64,000 nucleotides of DNA. Source: Archivesica marissinica (lineage: Eukaryota > Mollusca > Bivalvia > Venerida > Vesicomyidae). Position numbers and translations under genes: made by a program. The stretch spans positions 42,136,598-42,200,597 of the forward strand of contig CM026391.1 in the NCBI GenBank assembly GCA_014843695.1, in the 5' to 3' direction. The notes under the pieces are model-generated. The model was not told the origin of the DNA. It ran no database searches and saw only the letters and a program-made list of their open reading frames with translations. Of this stretch, positions 1 through 13,800 are shown one piece after another (position 1 is the first letter of the stretch; the number at the start of each line of letters is the position of its first letter).

Positions 1-1280
1 GGCCAGACACATAGATACAACATGAGCAGCATAGTAATACATAGCCTGGGAACAGCTGTGGCAAGACACATAGATACAACATGAGCAGCATAGTAATACA
101 TAGCCTGGGAACAGTTGTGGCCAGACACATAGATACAACATGAGCAGCATAGTAATACATAGCCGGGGAACAGCTGTGGCCAGACACATAGATACAACAT
201 GAGCAGCATAGTAATACATAGCCTGGGAACAGCTGTGGCAAGACACATAGATACAACATGAGCAGCATAGTAATACATAGCCTGGGAACAGCTGTGGCCA
301 GACACATAGATACAACATGAGCAGCATAGTAATACATAGCCGGGGAACAGCTGTGGCCAGACACATAGATACAACATGAGCAGCATAGTAATACATAGCC
401 TGGGAACAGCCGTGGCCAGACACATAGATACAACATGAGCAGCATAGTAATACATAGCCTGGGAACAGCTGTGGCCAGACACATAGATACAACATGAGCA
501 GCATAGTAATACATAGCCTGGGAACAGCCGTGGCCAGACACATAGATACAACATGAGCAGCATAGTAATACATAGCCTGGGAACAGCTGTGGCCAGACAC
601 ATAGATACACCATGAGCAGCATAGTAATACATAGCCTGGGAACAGCTGTGGCCAGACACATAGATACAACATGAGCAGCATAGTAATACATAGCCTGGGA
701 ACAGCTGTGGCCAGACACATAGATACAACATGAGCAGCATAGTAATACATAGCCTGGGAACAGCCGTGGCCAGACACATAGATACAACATGAGCAGCATA
801 GTAATACATAGCCTGGGAACAGCCGTGGCCAGACACATAGATACAACATGAGCAGCATAGTAATACATAGCCTGGGAACAGCTGTGGCCAGACACATATA
901 TACACCATGAGCAGCATAGTAATACATAGCCTGGGAACAGCCGTGGCCAGACACATAGATACAACATGAGCAGCATAGTAATACATAGCCTGGGAACAGC
1001 TGTGGCCAGACACATAGATACAACATGAGCAGCATAGTAATACATAGCCTGGGAACAGCTGTGGCCAGACACATAGATACAACATGAGCAGCATTAGTAA
1101 TACATAGCCTGGGAACAGCCGTGGCCAGACACATAGATACAACATGAGCAGCATAGTAATACATAGCCAGGGAACAGCCGTGGCCAGACACATAGATACA
1201 ACATGAGCAGCATAGTAATACATAGCCTGGGAACAGCTGTGGCCAGACATTGAGACACATCATGAGCAGCATAACGATAC
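1..1280. repeat. 59-bp tandem satellite (array A), about 21 copies
   Basis: A unit of 59 bp, recognisable by cacatagatacaacatgag and gtaatacatagcctgggaac, repeats head to tail from the first base of the window, so the array continues outside it. Copies are nearly identical. Variants are c/t in 'agc(c/t)gtgg', ccggg for cctgg, and gcaagac for gccagac. The last copy (about 1240-1280) is degenerate, marking the right edge. If the exon at 1346-1614 is real, this array lies in the intron before it. Confidence 0.97.
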
Positions 1281-1345
1281 AGTATTAATGAATGGTGTTT
1301 GTGGACCACTGCGATTGAACACTCATTTTCAATTTTGATCACCAG

Positions 1346-1614
1346 GACCGGGGTTCGTTGTAATAGGCCAGATTCTTATAACTGTATGTACAATATTACC
1401 TTTAACATATCTGGATCAAAGAAGACTGCTAAATGTGAGAGAACGTATTCAAACCAAGCAAACAGTGGAGGATAGTCCAGAGTCCATTGAGATGTATCCT
1501 GCAATGTCAAAATCAAATATTTCTTGGTTTACCCTCGCTGCTTTAGTCAAAGTAGATACAAGTTCATTATATAGCATTCTACAACACAAAAAAGAGTGCA
1601 GCTACCGTACATAG
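1346..1614 (+). CDS. Probable terminal coding exon of a multi-pass membrane protein
   Basis: A pyrimidine-rich tract ending in atcaccag (1338-1345) looks like a splice acceptor. From 1346 a frame (two bases completing a split codon, then 88 codons) runs to TAG at 1612-1614. It opens with PGPG followed by a hydrophobic segment, [20 protein letters not shown], of the length of one transmembrane helix. A basic stretch ([15 protein letters not shown]) follows, then a polar tail. Helix, positive cluster and cytosolic tail together suit the last helix of a transporter-like protein; a major-facilitator carrier is only a guess. No earlier exon is visible because the 59-bp array fills the sequence to the left. 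The codon pattern is unlike the satellites on either side. The alternative is a chance open frame of 88 codons. About 280 bp of AT-rich sequence, possibly 3'UTR, follows before the next array. Confidence 0.42.
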
Positions 1615-1894
1615 TCGTGTATATATATATGCAATATAATTAATTATGTTATATCTAAATGCAATCTTCACTGTTAATATTATAAAGTTTGATCTGAAAA
1701 ATATACACATTGCATGTGTTGCAACTATATACAACTGATCTTGGTAATAGAGTAGTCAATTGGTACAGAACTAAGTCCTGAACCAACATGGCTGACAAAT
1801 ACGTTCTGCAAATCGTCTCGATAAAATTAACATTTGTGTTGATTCACTTTAATATTCCACACAAATTGGTTTCAGGGCAAACAGACAGGAAATA

Positions 1895-4800
1895 GTATTC
1901 TCCCACTATGCAGCACATTGATACCCAAATACATGCACCATTCTGGCAGTATTCTCCCACTATGCAGCGCATTGATACCCAAATACATGCAGCATGCTGG
2001 CAGCATTCTCCCACTATGCAGCGCATTGGTACCCAAATACATGCACCATTCTGGCAGCATTCTCCCACTATGCAGCGCATTGGTACCCAAATACATGCAC
2101 CATTCTGACAGCATTCTCCCACTATGCAGCGCATTGATACCCAAATACATGCAGCATGCTGGCAGCATTCTCCCACTATGCAGCGCATTGGTACCCAAAT
2201 ACATGCACCATTCTGGCAGCATTCTCCCACTATGCAGCGCATTGGTACCCAAATACATGCACCATTCTGGCAACATTCTCCCACTATGCAGCGCATTGGT
2301 ACCCAAATACATGCACCATTCTGGCAGCATTCTCCCACTATGCAGCGCATTGGTACCCAAATACATGCACCATTCTGGCAGCATTCTCCCACTATGCAGC
2401 GCATTGGTACCCAAATACATGCACCATTCTGGCAGCATTCTCCCACTACGCAGCGGGTTGGTACCCAAATACATGCACCATTCTGGCAGCATTCTCCCAC
2501 TACGCAGCGGGTTGGTACCCAAATACATGCACCATTCTCCCACTATGCAGCGGGTTGGTACCCAAATACATGCACCATTCTCCCACTACGCAGCGGGTTA
2601 GTACCCAAATACATGCACCATTCTGGCAGCATTCTCCCACTACGCAGCGGGTTGGTACCCAAATACATGCACCATTCTGGCAGCATTCTCCCACTATGCA
2701 GCGCATTGGTACCCAAATACATGCAGCATTCTCCCACTATGCAGCGCATTGATACCCAAATACATGCACCATTCTGGCAACATTCTCCCACTATGCAGCA
2801 GGTTGGTACCCAAATACATGCACCATTCTGGCAACATTCTCCCACTATGCAGCGCATTGGTACCCAAATACATGCAGCATTCTGGCAACATTCTCCCACT
2901 ATGCAGCGCATTGGTACCCAAATACATGCACCATTCTGGCAGCATTCTCCCACTATGCAGCGCATTGGTACCCAAATACATGCACCATTCTGGCAGCATT
3001 CTCCCACTATGCAGCGCATTGGTACCCAAATACATGCATCATTCTCCCACTATGCAACGCATTGTTACCCAAATACATGCACCATTCTGGCAGCATTCTC
3101 CCACTATGCAGCACATTGGTACCCAAATACATGCAGCATTCTGGCAGCATTCTCCCACTATGCAGTGCATTGATACCCAAATACATGCACCATTTTCCCA
3201 CTATGCAGCGCATTGGTACCCAAATACATGCACCATTCTGGCAACATTCTTCCACTACGCAGCTGGTTGGTACCCAAATACATGCACCATTCTGGCAGCA
3301 TTCTCCCACTACGCAGCGGGTTGGTACCCAAATACATGCACCATTCTGGCAGCATTCTCCCACTATGCAGTGCATTGATACCCAAATACATGCACCATTT
3401 TCCCACTATGCAGCGCATTGGTACCCAAATACATGCACCATTCTGGCAACATTCTTCCACTACGCAGCTGGTTGGTACCCAAATACATGCACCATTCTGG
3501 CAGCATTCTCCCACTATGCAGCGGGTTGGTACCCAAATACATGCAGCATTCTCCCACCACGCAGCGGGTTGGTACCAAAATACATGCACCATTCTGGCAG
3601 CATTCTCCCACTATGCAGCGCATTGGTACCCAAATACATGCACCATTCTGGCAACATTCTCCCACTACGCAGCGCATTGGTACCCAAATACATGCACCAT
3701 TCTGGCAACATTCTCCTACTACGCAGCGGGTTGGTACCCAAATACATGCACCATTCTGGCAGCATTCTCCCACTATGCAGCGGGTTGGTACCCAAATACA
3801 TGCACCATTCTGGCAGCATTCTCCCACTATGCAGCGCATTGGTACCCAAATACATGCACCATTTTGGCAGCATTCTCCCACTATGCAGCGGGTTGGTACC
3901 CAAATACATGCACCATTCTGGCAGCATTCTCCCACTACGCAGCGAGTTGGTACCCAAATACATGCACCATTCTGGCAGCATTCTCCCACTATGCAGCGCA
4001 TTGATACCCAAATACATGCACCATTCTCCCACTATGCAGCGCATTGGTACCCAAATACATGCACCATTCTGGCAACATTCTCCCACTACGCAGCGCATTG
4101 GTACCCAAATACATGCAGCATGCTGGCAGCATTCTCCCACTATGCAGTGCATTGATACCCAAATACATGCACCATTCTCCCACTATGCAGCGCATTGGTA
4201 CCCAAATACATGCACCATTCTGGCAACATTCTTCCACTACGCAGCGGGTTGGTACCCAAATACATGCACCATTCTGGCAGCATTCTCCCACTATGCAGCG
4301 GGTTGGTACCCAAATACATGCAGCATTCTCCCACTACGCAGCGGGTTGGTACCCAAATACATGCACCAATCTGGCAGCATTCTCCCACTATGCAGCGCAT
4401 TGGTACCCAAATACATGCACCATTCTGGCAACATTCTCCCACTACGCAGCGCATTGGTACCCAAATACATGCACCATTCTGGCAACATTCTCCTACTACG
4501 CAGCGGGTTGGTACCCAAATACATGCACCATTCTGGCAGCATTCTCCCACTATGCAGCGCATTGGTACCCAAATACATGCACCATTCTGGCAGCATTCTC
4601 CCACTATGCAGCGGGTTGGTACCCAAATACATGCACCATTCTGGCAGCATTCTCCCACTACGCAGCGAGTTGGTACCCAAATACATGCACCATTCTGGCA
4701 GCATTCTCCCACTATGCAGCAGGTTGATACCCAAATACATGCACCATTCTGGCAGCATTCTCCCACTACGCAGCGGGTTGGTACCCAAATACATGCACCA

Positions 4801-7800
4801 TTCTGGCAGCATTCTCCCACTATGCAGCGCATTGGTACCCAAATACATGCACCATTCTGGCAGCATTCTCCCACTACGCAGCGGGTTGGTACCCAAATAC
4901 ATGCACCATTCTGGCAGCATTCTCCCACTACGCAGCGGGTTGGTACCCAAATACATGCACCATTCTGGCAGCATTCTCCCACTACGCAGCGGGTTGGTAC
5001 CCAAATACATGCACCATTCTGGCAGCATTCTCCCACTACGCAGCGCATTGGTACCCAAATACATGCACCATTCTGGCAACATTCTCCCACTACGCAGCGC
5101 ATTGGTACCCAAATACATGCACCATTCTGGCAACATTCTCCCACTATGCAGCGCATTGGTACCCAAATACATGCACCATTCTGGCAACATTCTCCCACTA
5201 CGCAGCGGGTTGGTACCCAATTACATGCACCATTCTGGCAGCATTCTCCCACTATGCAGCGCATTGACACCCAAATACATGCACCATTCTGGCAACATTC
5301 TCCCACTATGCAGCGCATTGGTACCCAAATACATGTACCATTCTGGCAGCATTCTCCCACTATGCAGCGCATTGGTACCCAAATACATGCATCATTCTTG
5401 CAGCATTCTCCCACTATGCAGCGGGTTGGTACCCAAATACATGCACCATTCTGGCAGCATTCTCCCATTACGCAGCGAGTTGGTACCCAAATACATGCAG
5501 CATGCTGGCAGCATTCTCCCACTATGCAGTGCATTGATACCCAAATACATGCACCATTCTCCCACTATGCAGCGCATTGGTACCCAAATACATGCACCAT
5601 TCTGGCAACATTCTTCCACTACGCAGCGGGTTGGTACCCAAATACATGCACCATTCTGGCAGCATTCTCCCACTACGCAGTGGGTTGGTACCCAAATACA
5701 TGCACCATTCTGGCAGCATTCTCCCACTATGCAGCGGGTTGGTACCCAAATACATGCAGCATTCTCCCACTACGCAGCGGGTTGGTACCCAAATACATGC
5801 ACCAATCTGGCAGCATTCTCCCACTATGCAGCGCATTGGTACCCAAATACATGCACCATTCTGGCAACATTCTCCCACTACGCAGCGCATTGGTACCCAA
5901 ATACATGCACCATTCTGGCAACATTCTCCCACTACGCAGCGCGTTGGTACCCAAATACATGCACCATTCTGGCAGCATTCTCCCACTATGCAGCGCATTG
6001 GTACCCAAATACATGCACCATTCTGGCAGCATTCTCCCACTATGCAGCGGGTTGGTACCCAAATACATGCACCATTCTGGCAGCATTCTCCCACTACGCA
6101 GCGAATTGGTACCCAAATACATGCACCATTCTGGCAACATTCTCCCACTATGCAGCGCATTGATACCCAAATACATGCACCATTCTGGCAGCATTCTCCC
6201 ACTATGCAGCGCATTGGTACCCAAATACATGCACCATTCTGGCAGCATTCTCCCACTATGCAGCGCATTGGTACCCAAATACATGCACCATTCTGGCAGC
6301 ATTCTCCCACTATGCAGCGCATTGGTACCCAAATACATGCACCATTCTGGCAACATTCTCCCACTACGCAGCGGGTTGGTACCCAAATACATGCACCATT
6401 CTGGCAGCATTCTCCCACTACGCAGCGCATTGGTACCCAAATACATGCACCATTCTGGCAACATTCTCCCACTACGCAGCGCATTGGTACCCAAATACAT
6501 GCACCATTCTGGCAGCATTCTCCCACTACGCAGCGCATTGGTACCCAAATACATGCACCATTCTGGCAGCATTCTCCCACTATGCAGCGGGTTGGTACCC
6601 AAATACATGCACCATTCTGGCAGCATTCTCCCACTACGCAGCGAGTTGGTACCCAAATACATGCACCATTCTGGCAGCATTCTCCCACTATGCAGCGCAT
6701 TGGTACCCAAATACATGCACCATTCTGGCAGCATTCTCCCACTATGCAGCGCATTGGTACCCAAATACATGCACCATTCTGGCAACATTCTCCCACTACG
6801 CAGCGGGTTAGTACCCAAATACATGCACCATTCTCCCACTATGCAGCGCATTGATACCCAAATACATGCACCATTCTGGCAGCATTCTCCCACTATGCAG
6901 CGGGTTGGTACCCAAATACATGCACCATTCTGGCAGCATTCTCCCACTATGCAGCGCATTGGTACCCAAATACATGCACCATTCTCCCACTATGCAGCGC
7001 ATTGATACCCAAATACATGCACCATTCTGGCAGCATTCTCCCACTATGCAGCGCATTGGTACCCAAATACATGCACCATTCTGGCAGCATTCTCCCACTA
7101 TGCAGCGCATTGATACCCAAATACATGCACCATTCTCCCACTATGCAGCGCATTGGTACCCAAATACATGCACCATTCTGGCAACATTCTTCCACTACGC
7201 AGCGGGTTGGTACCCAAATACATGCACCATTCTGGCAGCATTCTCCCACTACGCAGCGGGTTGGTACCCAAATACATGCACCATTCTGGCAGCATTCTCC
7301 CACTACGCAGCGCATTGGTACCCAAATACATGCACCATTCTGGCAGCATTCTCCCACTATGCAGCGCATTGGTACCCAAATACATGCACCATTCTCCCAC
7401 TATGCAGCGCATTGGTACCCAAATACATGCACCATTCTGGCAGCATTCTCCCACTATGCAGCGCATTGGTACCCAAATACATGCACCATTCTGGCAGCAT
7501 TCTCCCACTATGCAGCGCATTGGTACCCAAATACATGCACCATTCTGGCAGCATTCTCCCACTACGCAGCGCATTGTACCCAAATACATGCACCATTCTG
7601 GCAGCATTCTCCCACTACGCAGCGGGTTGGTACCCAAATACATGCACCATTCTGGCAGCATTCTCCCACTATGCAGCGGGTTGGTACCCAAATACATGCA
7701 CCATTCTGGCAGCATTCTCCCACTATGCAGCGCATTGGTACCCAAATACATGCACCATTCTGGCAGCATTCTCCCACTATGCAGCGCATTGGTACCCAAA

Positions 7801-10800
7801 TACATGCACCATTCTGGCAACATTCTCCACTACGCAGCGCATTGGTACCCAAATACATGCACCATTCTGGCAACATTCTCCCACTATGCAGGCACATTCT
7901 CCCACTATGCAGCGCATTGGTACCCAAATACATGCACCATTCTGGCAGCATTCTCCCACTACGCAGCGGGTTGGTACCCAAATACATGCACCATTCTGGC
8001 AGCATTCTCCCACTATGCAGCGCATTGATACCCAAATACATGCACCATTCTCCCACTATGCAGCGCATTGGTACCCAAATACATGCACCATTCTGGCAGC
8101 ATTCTCCCACTATGCAGCGCATTGGTACCCAAATACATGCACCATTCTGGCAGCATTCTCCCACTATGCAGCGCATTGGTACCCAAATACATGCACCATT
8201 CTGGCAGCATTCTCCCACTATGCAGCGGGTTGGTACCCAAATACATGCACCATTCTGGCAGCATTCTCCCACTATGCAGCGCATTGGTACCCAAATACAT
8301 GCACCATTCTGGCAGCATTCTCCCACTATGCAGCGGGTTGGTACCCAAATACATGCACCATTCTGGCAGCATTCTCCCACTACGCAGCGAGTTGGTACCC
8401 AAATACATGCACCATTCTGGCAGCATTCTCCCACTATGCAGCGCATTGGTACCCAAATACATGCACCATTCTGGCAGCATTCTCCCACTACGCAGCGGGT
8501 TGGTACCCAAATACATGCACCATTCTGGCAGCATTCTCCCACTACGCAGCGGGTTGGTACCCAAATACATGCACCATTCTGGCAGCATTCTCCCACTATG
8601 CAGTGCATTGATACCCAAATACATGCACCATTCTCCCACTATGCAGCGCATTGGTACCCAAATACATGCACCATTCTGGCAACATTCTCCCACTACGCAG
8701 CGGGTTGGTACCCAAATACATGCACCATTCTGGCAGCATTCTCCCACTACGCAGCGCATTGTACCCAAATACATGCACCATTCTGGCAGCATTCTCCCAC
8801 TATGCAGCGCGTTGGTACCCAAATACATGCACCATTCTGGCAGCATTCTCCCACTATGCAGCGCATTGGTACCCAAATACATGCACCATTCTGGCAGCAT
8901 TCTCCCACTATGCAGCGCATTGGTACCCAAATACATGCACCATTCTGGCAACATTCTCCCACTATGCAGCGGGTTGGTACCCAAATACATGCACCATTCT
9001 GGCAGCATTCTCCCACTACGCAGCGGGTTGGTACCCAAATACATGCACCATTCTGGCAGCATTCTCCCACTATGCAGCGCATTGGTACCCAAATACATGC
9101 ACCATTCTGGCAGCATTCTCCCACTATGCAGCGGGTTGGTACCCAAATACATGCACCATTCTGGCAGCATTCTCCCACTATGCAGCGCATTGGTACCCAA
9201 ATACATGCACCATTCTGGCAGCATTCTCCCACTATGCAGCGCATTGGTACCCAAATACATGCACCATTCTGGCAGCATTCTCCCACTATGCAGCGCATTG
9301 GTACCCAAATACATGCACCATTCTGGCAGCATTCTCCCACTACGCAGCGCGTTGGTACCCAAATACATGCACCATTCTGGCAGCATTCTCCCACTATGCA
9401 GCGCATTGGTACCCAAATACATGCACCATTCTGGCAGCATTCTCCCACTACGCAGCGGGTTGGTACCCAAATACATGCACCATTCTGGCAGCATTCTCCC
9501 ACTATGCAGCGCATTGGTACCCAAATACATGCACCATTCTGGCAGCATTCTCCCACTATGCAGCGCATTGGTACCCAAATACATGCACCATTCTGGCAGC
9601 ATTCTCCCACTACGCAGCGCGTTGGTACCCAAATACATGCACCATTCTGGCAGCATTCTCCCACTATGCAGCGCATTGGTACCCAAATACATGCACCATT
9701 CTGGCAGCATTCTCCCACTACGCAGCGGGTTGGTACCCAAATACATGCACCATTCTGGCAGCATTCTCCCACTATGCAGCGCATTGGTACCCAAATACAT
9801 GCACCATTCTGGCAGCATTCTCCCACTATGCAGCGCATTGGTACCCAAATACATGCACCATTCTGGCAGCATTCTCCCACTATGCAGCGCATTGGTACCC
9901 AAATACATGCACCATTCTGGCAACATTCTCCCACTATGCAGCGCATTGGTACCCAAATACATGCACCATTCTGGCAGCATTCTCCCACTACGCAGCGGGT
10001 TGGTACCCAAATACATGCACCATTCTGGCAGCATTCTCCCACTATGCAGCGCATTGGTACCCAAATACATGCACCATTCTGGCAGCATTCTCCCACTATG
10101 CAGCGCATTGATACCCAAATACATGCACCATTCTCCCACTATGCAGCGCATTGATACCCAAATACATGCACCATTCTGGCAGCATTCTCCCACTACGCAG
10201 CGGGTTGGTACCCAAATACATGCACCATTCTGGCAGCATTCTCCCACTATGCAGCGCATTGGTACCCAAATACATGCACCATTCTGGCAACATTCTTCCA
10301 CTACGCAGCGGGTTGGTACCCAAATACATGCACCATTCTGGCAGCATTCTCCCACTACGCAGCGTGTTGGTACCCAAATACATGCACCATTCTGGCAGCA
10401 TTCTCCCACTACGCAGCGGGTTGGTACCCAAATACATGCACCATTCTGGCAGCATTCTCCCACTACGCAGCGGGTTGGTACCCAAATACATGCACCATTC
10501 TCCCACTATGCAGCGCATTGGTACCCAAATACATGCACCATTCTGGCAGCATTCTCCCACTATGCAGCGCATTGGTACCCAAATACATGCACCATTCTGG
10601 CAACATTCTTCCACTACGCAGCGGGTTGGTACCCAAATACATGCACCATTCTGGCAGCATTCTCCCACTACGCAGCGTGTTGGTACCCAAATACATGCAC
10701 CATTCTGGCAGCATTCTCCCACTATGCAGCGCATTGATACCCAAATACATGCACCATTCTGGCAGCATTCTCCCACTACGCAGCGGGTTGGTACCCAAAT

Positions 10801-13800
10801 ACATGCACCATTCTGGCAGCATTCTCCCACTATGCAGCGCATTGGTACCCAAATACATGCACCATTCTGGCAGCATTCTCCCACTATGCAGCGGGTTGGT
10901 ACCCAAATACATGCACCATTCTGGCAGCATTCTCCCACTATGCAGCGCATTGGTACCCAAATACATGCACCATTCTGGCAGCATTCTCCCACTATGCAGC
11001 GCATTGGTACCCAAATACATGCACCATTCTGGCAGCATTCTCCCACTATGCAGCGCATTGGTACCCAAATACATGCACCATTCTGGCAGCATTCTCCCAC
11101 TACGCAGCGCATTGGTACCCAAATACATGCACCATTCTGGCAGCATTCTCCCACTATGCAGCGCATTGATACCCAAATACATGCACCATTCTGGCAGCAT
11201 TCTCCCACTATGCAGCGCATTGATACCCAAATACATGCACCATTCTGGCAACATTCTCCCACTATGCAGCGGGTTGGTACCCAAATACATGCACCATTCT
11301 CCCACTACGCAGCGCATTGGTACCCAAATACATGCACCATTCTGGCAACATTCTTCCACTACGCAGCGGGTTGGTACCCAAATACATGCACCATTCTGGC
11401 AGCATTCTCCCACTATGCAGCGGGTTGGTACCCAAATACATGCAGCATTCTCCCACTACGCAGCGGGTTGGTACCCAAATACATGCACCATTCTGGCAGC
11501 ATTCTCCCACTATGCAGCGCATTGGTACCCAAATACATGCACCATTCTGGCAACATTCTCCCACTACGCAGCGCATTGGTACCCAAATACATGCACCATT
11601 CTGGCAGCATTCTCCCACTATGCAGCGGGTTGGTACCCAAATACATGCACCATTCTGGCAGCATTCTCCCACTATGCAGCGCATTGGTACCCAAATACAT
11701 GCACCATTCTGGCAGCATTCTCCCACTATGCAGCGCATTGGTACCCAAATACATGCACCATTCTGGCAACATTCTCCCACTATGCAGCGGGTTGGTACCC
11801 AAATACATGCACCATTCTGGCAGCATTCTCCCACTACGCAGCGGGTTGGTACCCAAATACATGCACCATTCTGGCAGCATTCTCCCACTATGCAGCGCAT
11901 TGGTACCCAAATACATGCACCATTCTGGCAGCATTCTCCCACTATGCAGCGCATTGGTACCCAAATACATGCACCATTCTGGCAGCATTCTCCCACTATG
12001 CAGCGGGTTGGTACCCAAATACATGCACCATTCTGGCAGCATTCTCCCACTATGCAGCGCATTGGTACCCAAATACATGCACCATTCTGGAAGCATTCTC
12101 CCACTATGCAGCGCATTGGTACCCAAATACATGCACCATTCTGGCAGCATTCTCCCACTACGCAGCGCATTGGTACCCAAATACATGCACCATTCTGGCA
12201 ACATTCTCCCACTACGCAGCGGGTTGGTACCCAAATACATGCACCATTCTCCCACTATGCAGCGCATTGGTACCCAAATACATGCACCATTCTGGCAGCA
12301 TTCTCCCACTATGCAGCGCATTGTACCCAAATACATGCACCATTCTCACATTCTCCCACTATGCAGCGCATTGGTACCCAAATACATGCACCATTCTGGC
12401 AACATTCTCCCACTACGCAGCGCATTGGTACCCAAATACATGCACCATTCTGGCAGCATTCTCCCACTACGCAGCGGGTTGGTACCCAAATACATGCACC
12501 ATTCTCACATTCTCCCACTATGCAGCGCATTGATACCCAAATACATGCACCATTCTGGCAGCATTCTCCCACTATGCAGCGCATTGGTACCCAAATACAT
12601 GCACCATTCTGGCAGCATTCTCCCACTATGCAGCGCATTGGTACCCAAATACATGCACCATTCTCCCACTATGCAGCGCATTGGTACCCAAATACATGCA
12701 CCATTCTGGCAGCATTCTCCCACTATGCAGCGCATTGGTACCCAAATACATGCACCATTCTGGCAGCATTCTCCCACTATGCAGCGCATTGGTACCCAAA
12801 TACATGCACCATTCTGGCAACATTCTCCCACTACGCAGCGGGTTGGTACCCAAATACATGCACCATTCTGGCAGCATTCTCCCACTACGCAGCGGGTTGG
12901 TACCCAAATACATGCACCATTCTGGCAGCATTCTCCCACTATGCAGCGCATTGGTACCCAAATACATGCACCATTCTGGCAGCATTCTCCCACTATGCAG
13001 CGCATTGTACCCAAATACATGCACCATTCTGGCACATTCTCCCACTATGCAGCGCATTGGTACCCAAATACATGCACCATTCTGGCAGCATTCTCCCACT
13101 ATGCAGCGCATTGGTACCCAAATACATGCACCATTCTGGCAGCATTCTCCCACTATGCAGCGCATTGGTACCCAAATACATGCACCATTCTGGCAGCATT
13201 CTCCCACTATGCAGCGGGTTGGTACCCAAATACATGCACCATTCTGGCAGCATTCTCCCACTATGCAGCGCATTGGTACCCAAATACATGCACCATTCTG
13301 GCAGCATTCTCCCACTACGCAGCGGGTTGGTACCCAAATACATGCACCATTCTGGCAGCATTCTCCCACTACGCAGCGCATTGGTACCCAAATACATGCA
13401 CCATTCTGGCAGCATTCTCCCACTATGCAGCGCATTGGTACCCAAATACATGCACCATTCTGGCAGCATTCTCCCACTACGCAGCGCATTGATACCCAAA
13501 TACATGCACCATTCTNNNNNNNNNNNNNNNNNNNNNNNNNNNNNNNNNNNNNNNNNNNNNNNNNNNNNNNNNNNNNNNNNNNNNNNNNNNNNNNNNNNNN
13601 NNNNNNNNNNNNNNNNNNNNNNNNNNNNNNNNNNNNNNNNNNNNNNNNNNNNNNNNNNNNNNNNNNNNNNNNNNNNNNNNNNNNNNNNNNNNNNNNNNNN
13701 NNNNNNNNNNNNNNNNNNNNNNNNNNNNNNNNNNNNNNNNNNNNNNNNNNNNNNNNNNNNNNNNNNNNNNNNNNNNNNNNNNNNNNNNNNNNNNNNNNNN

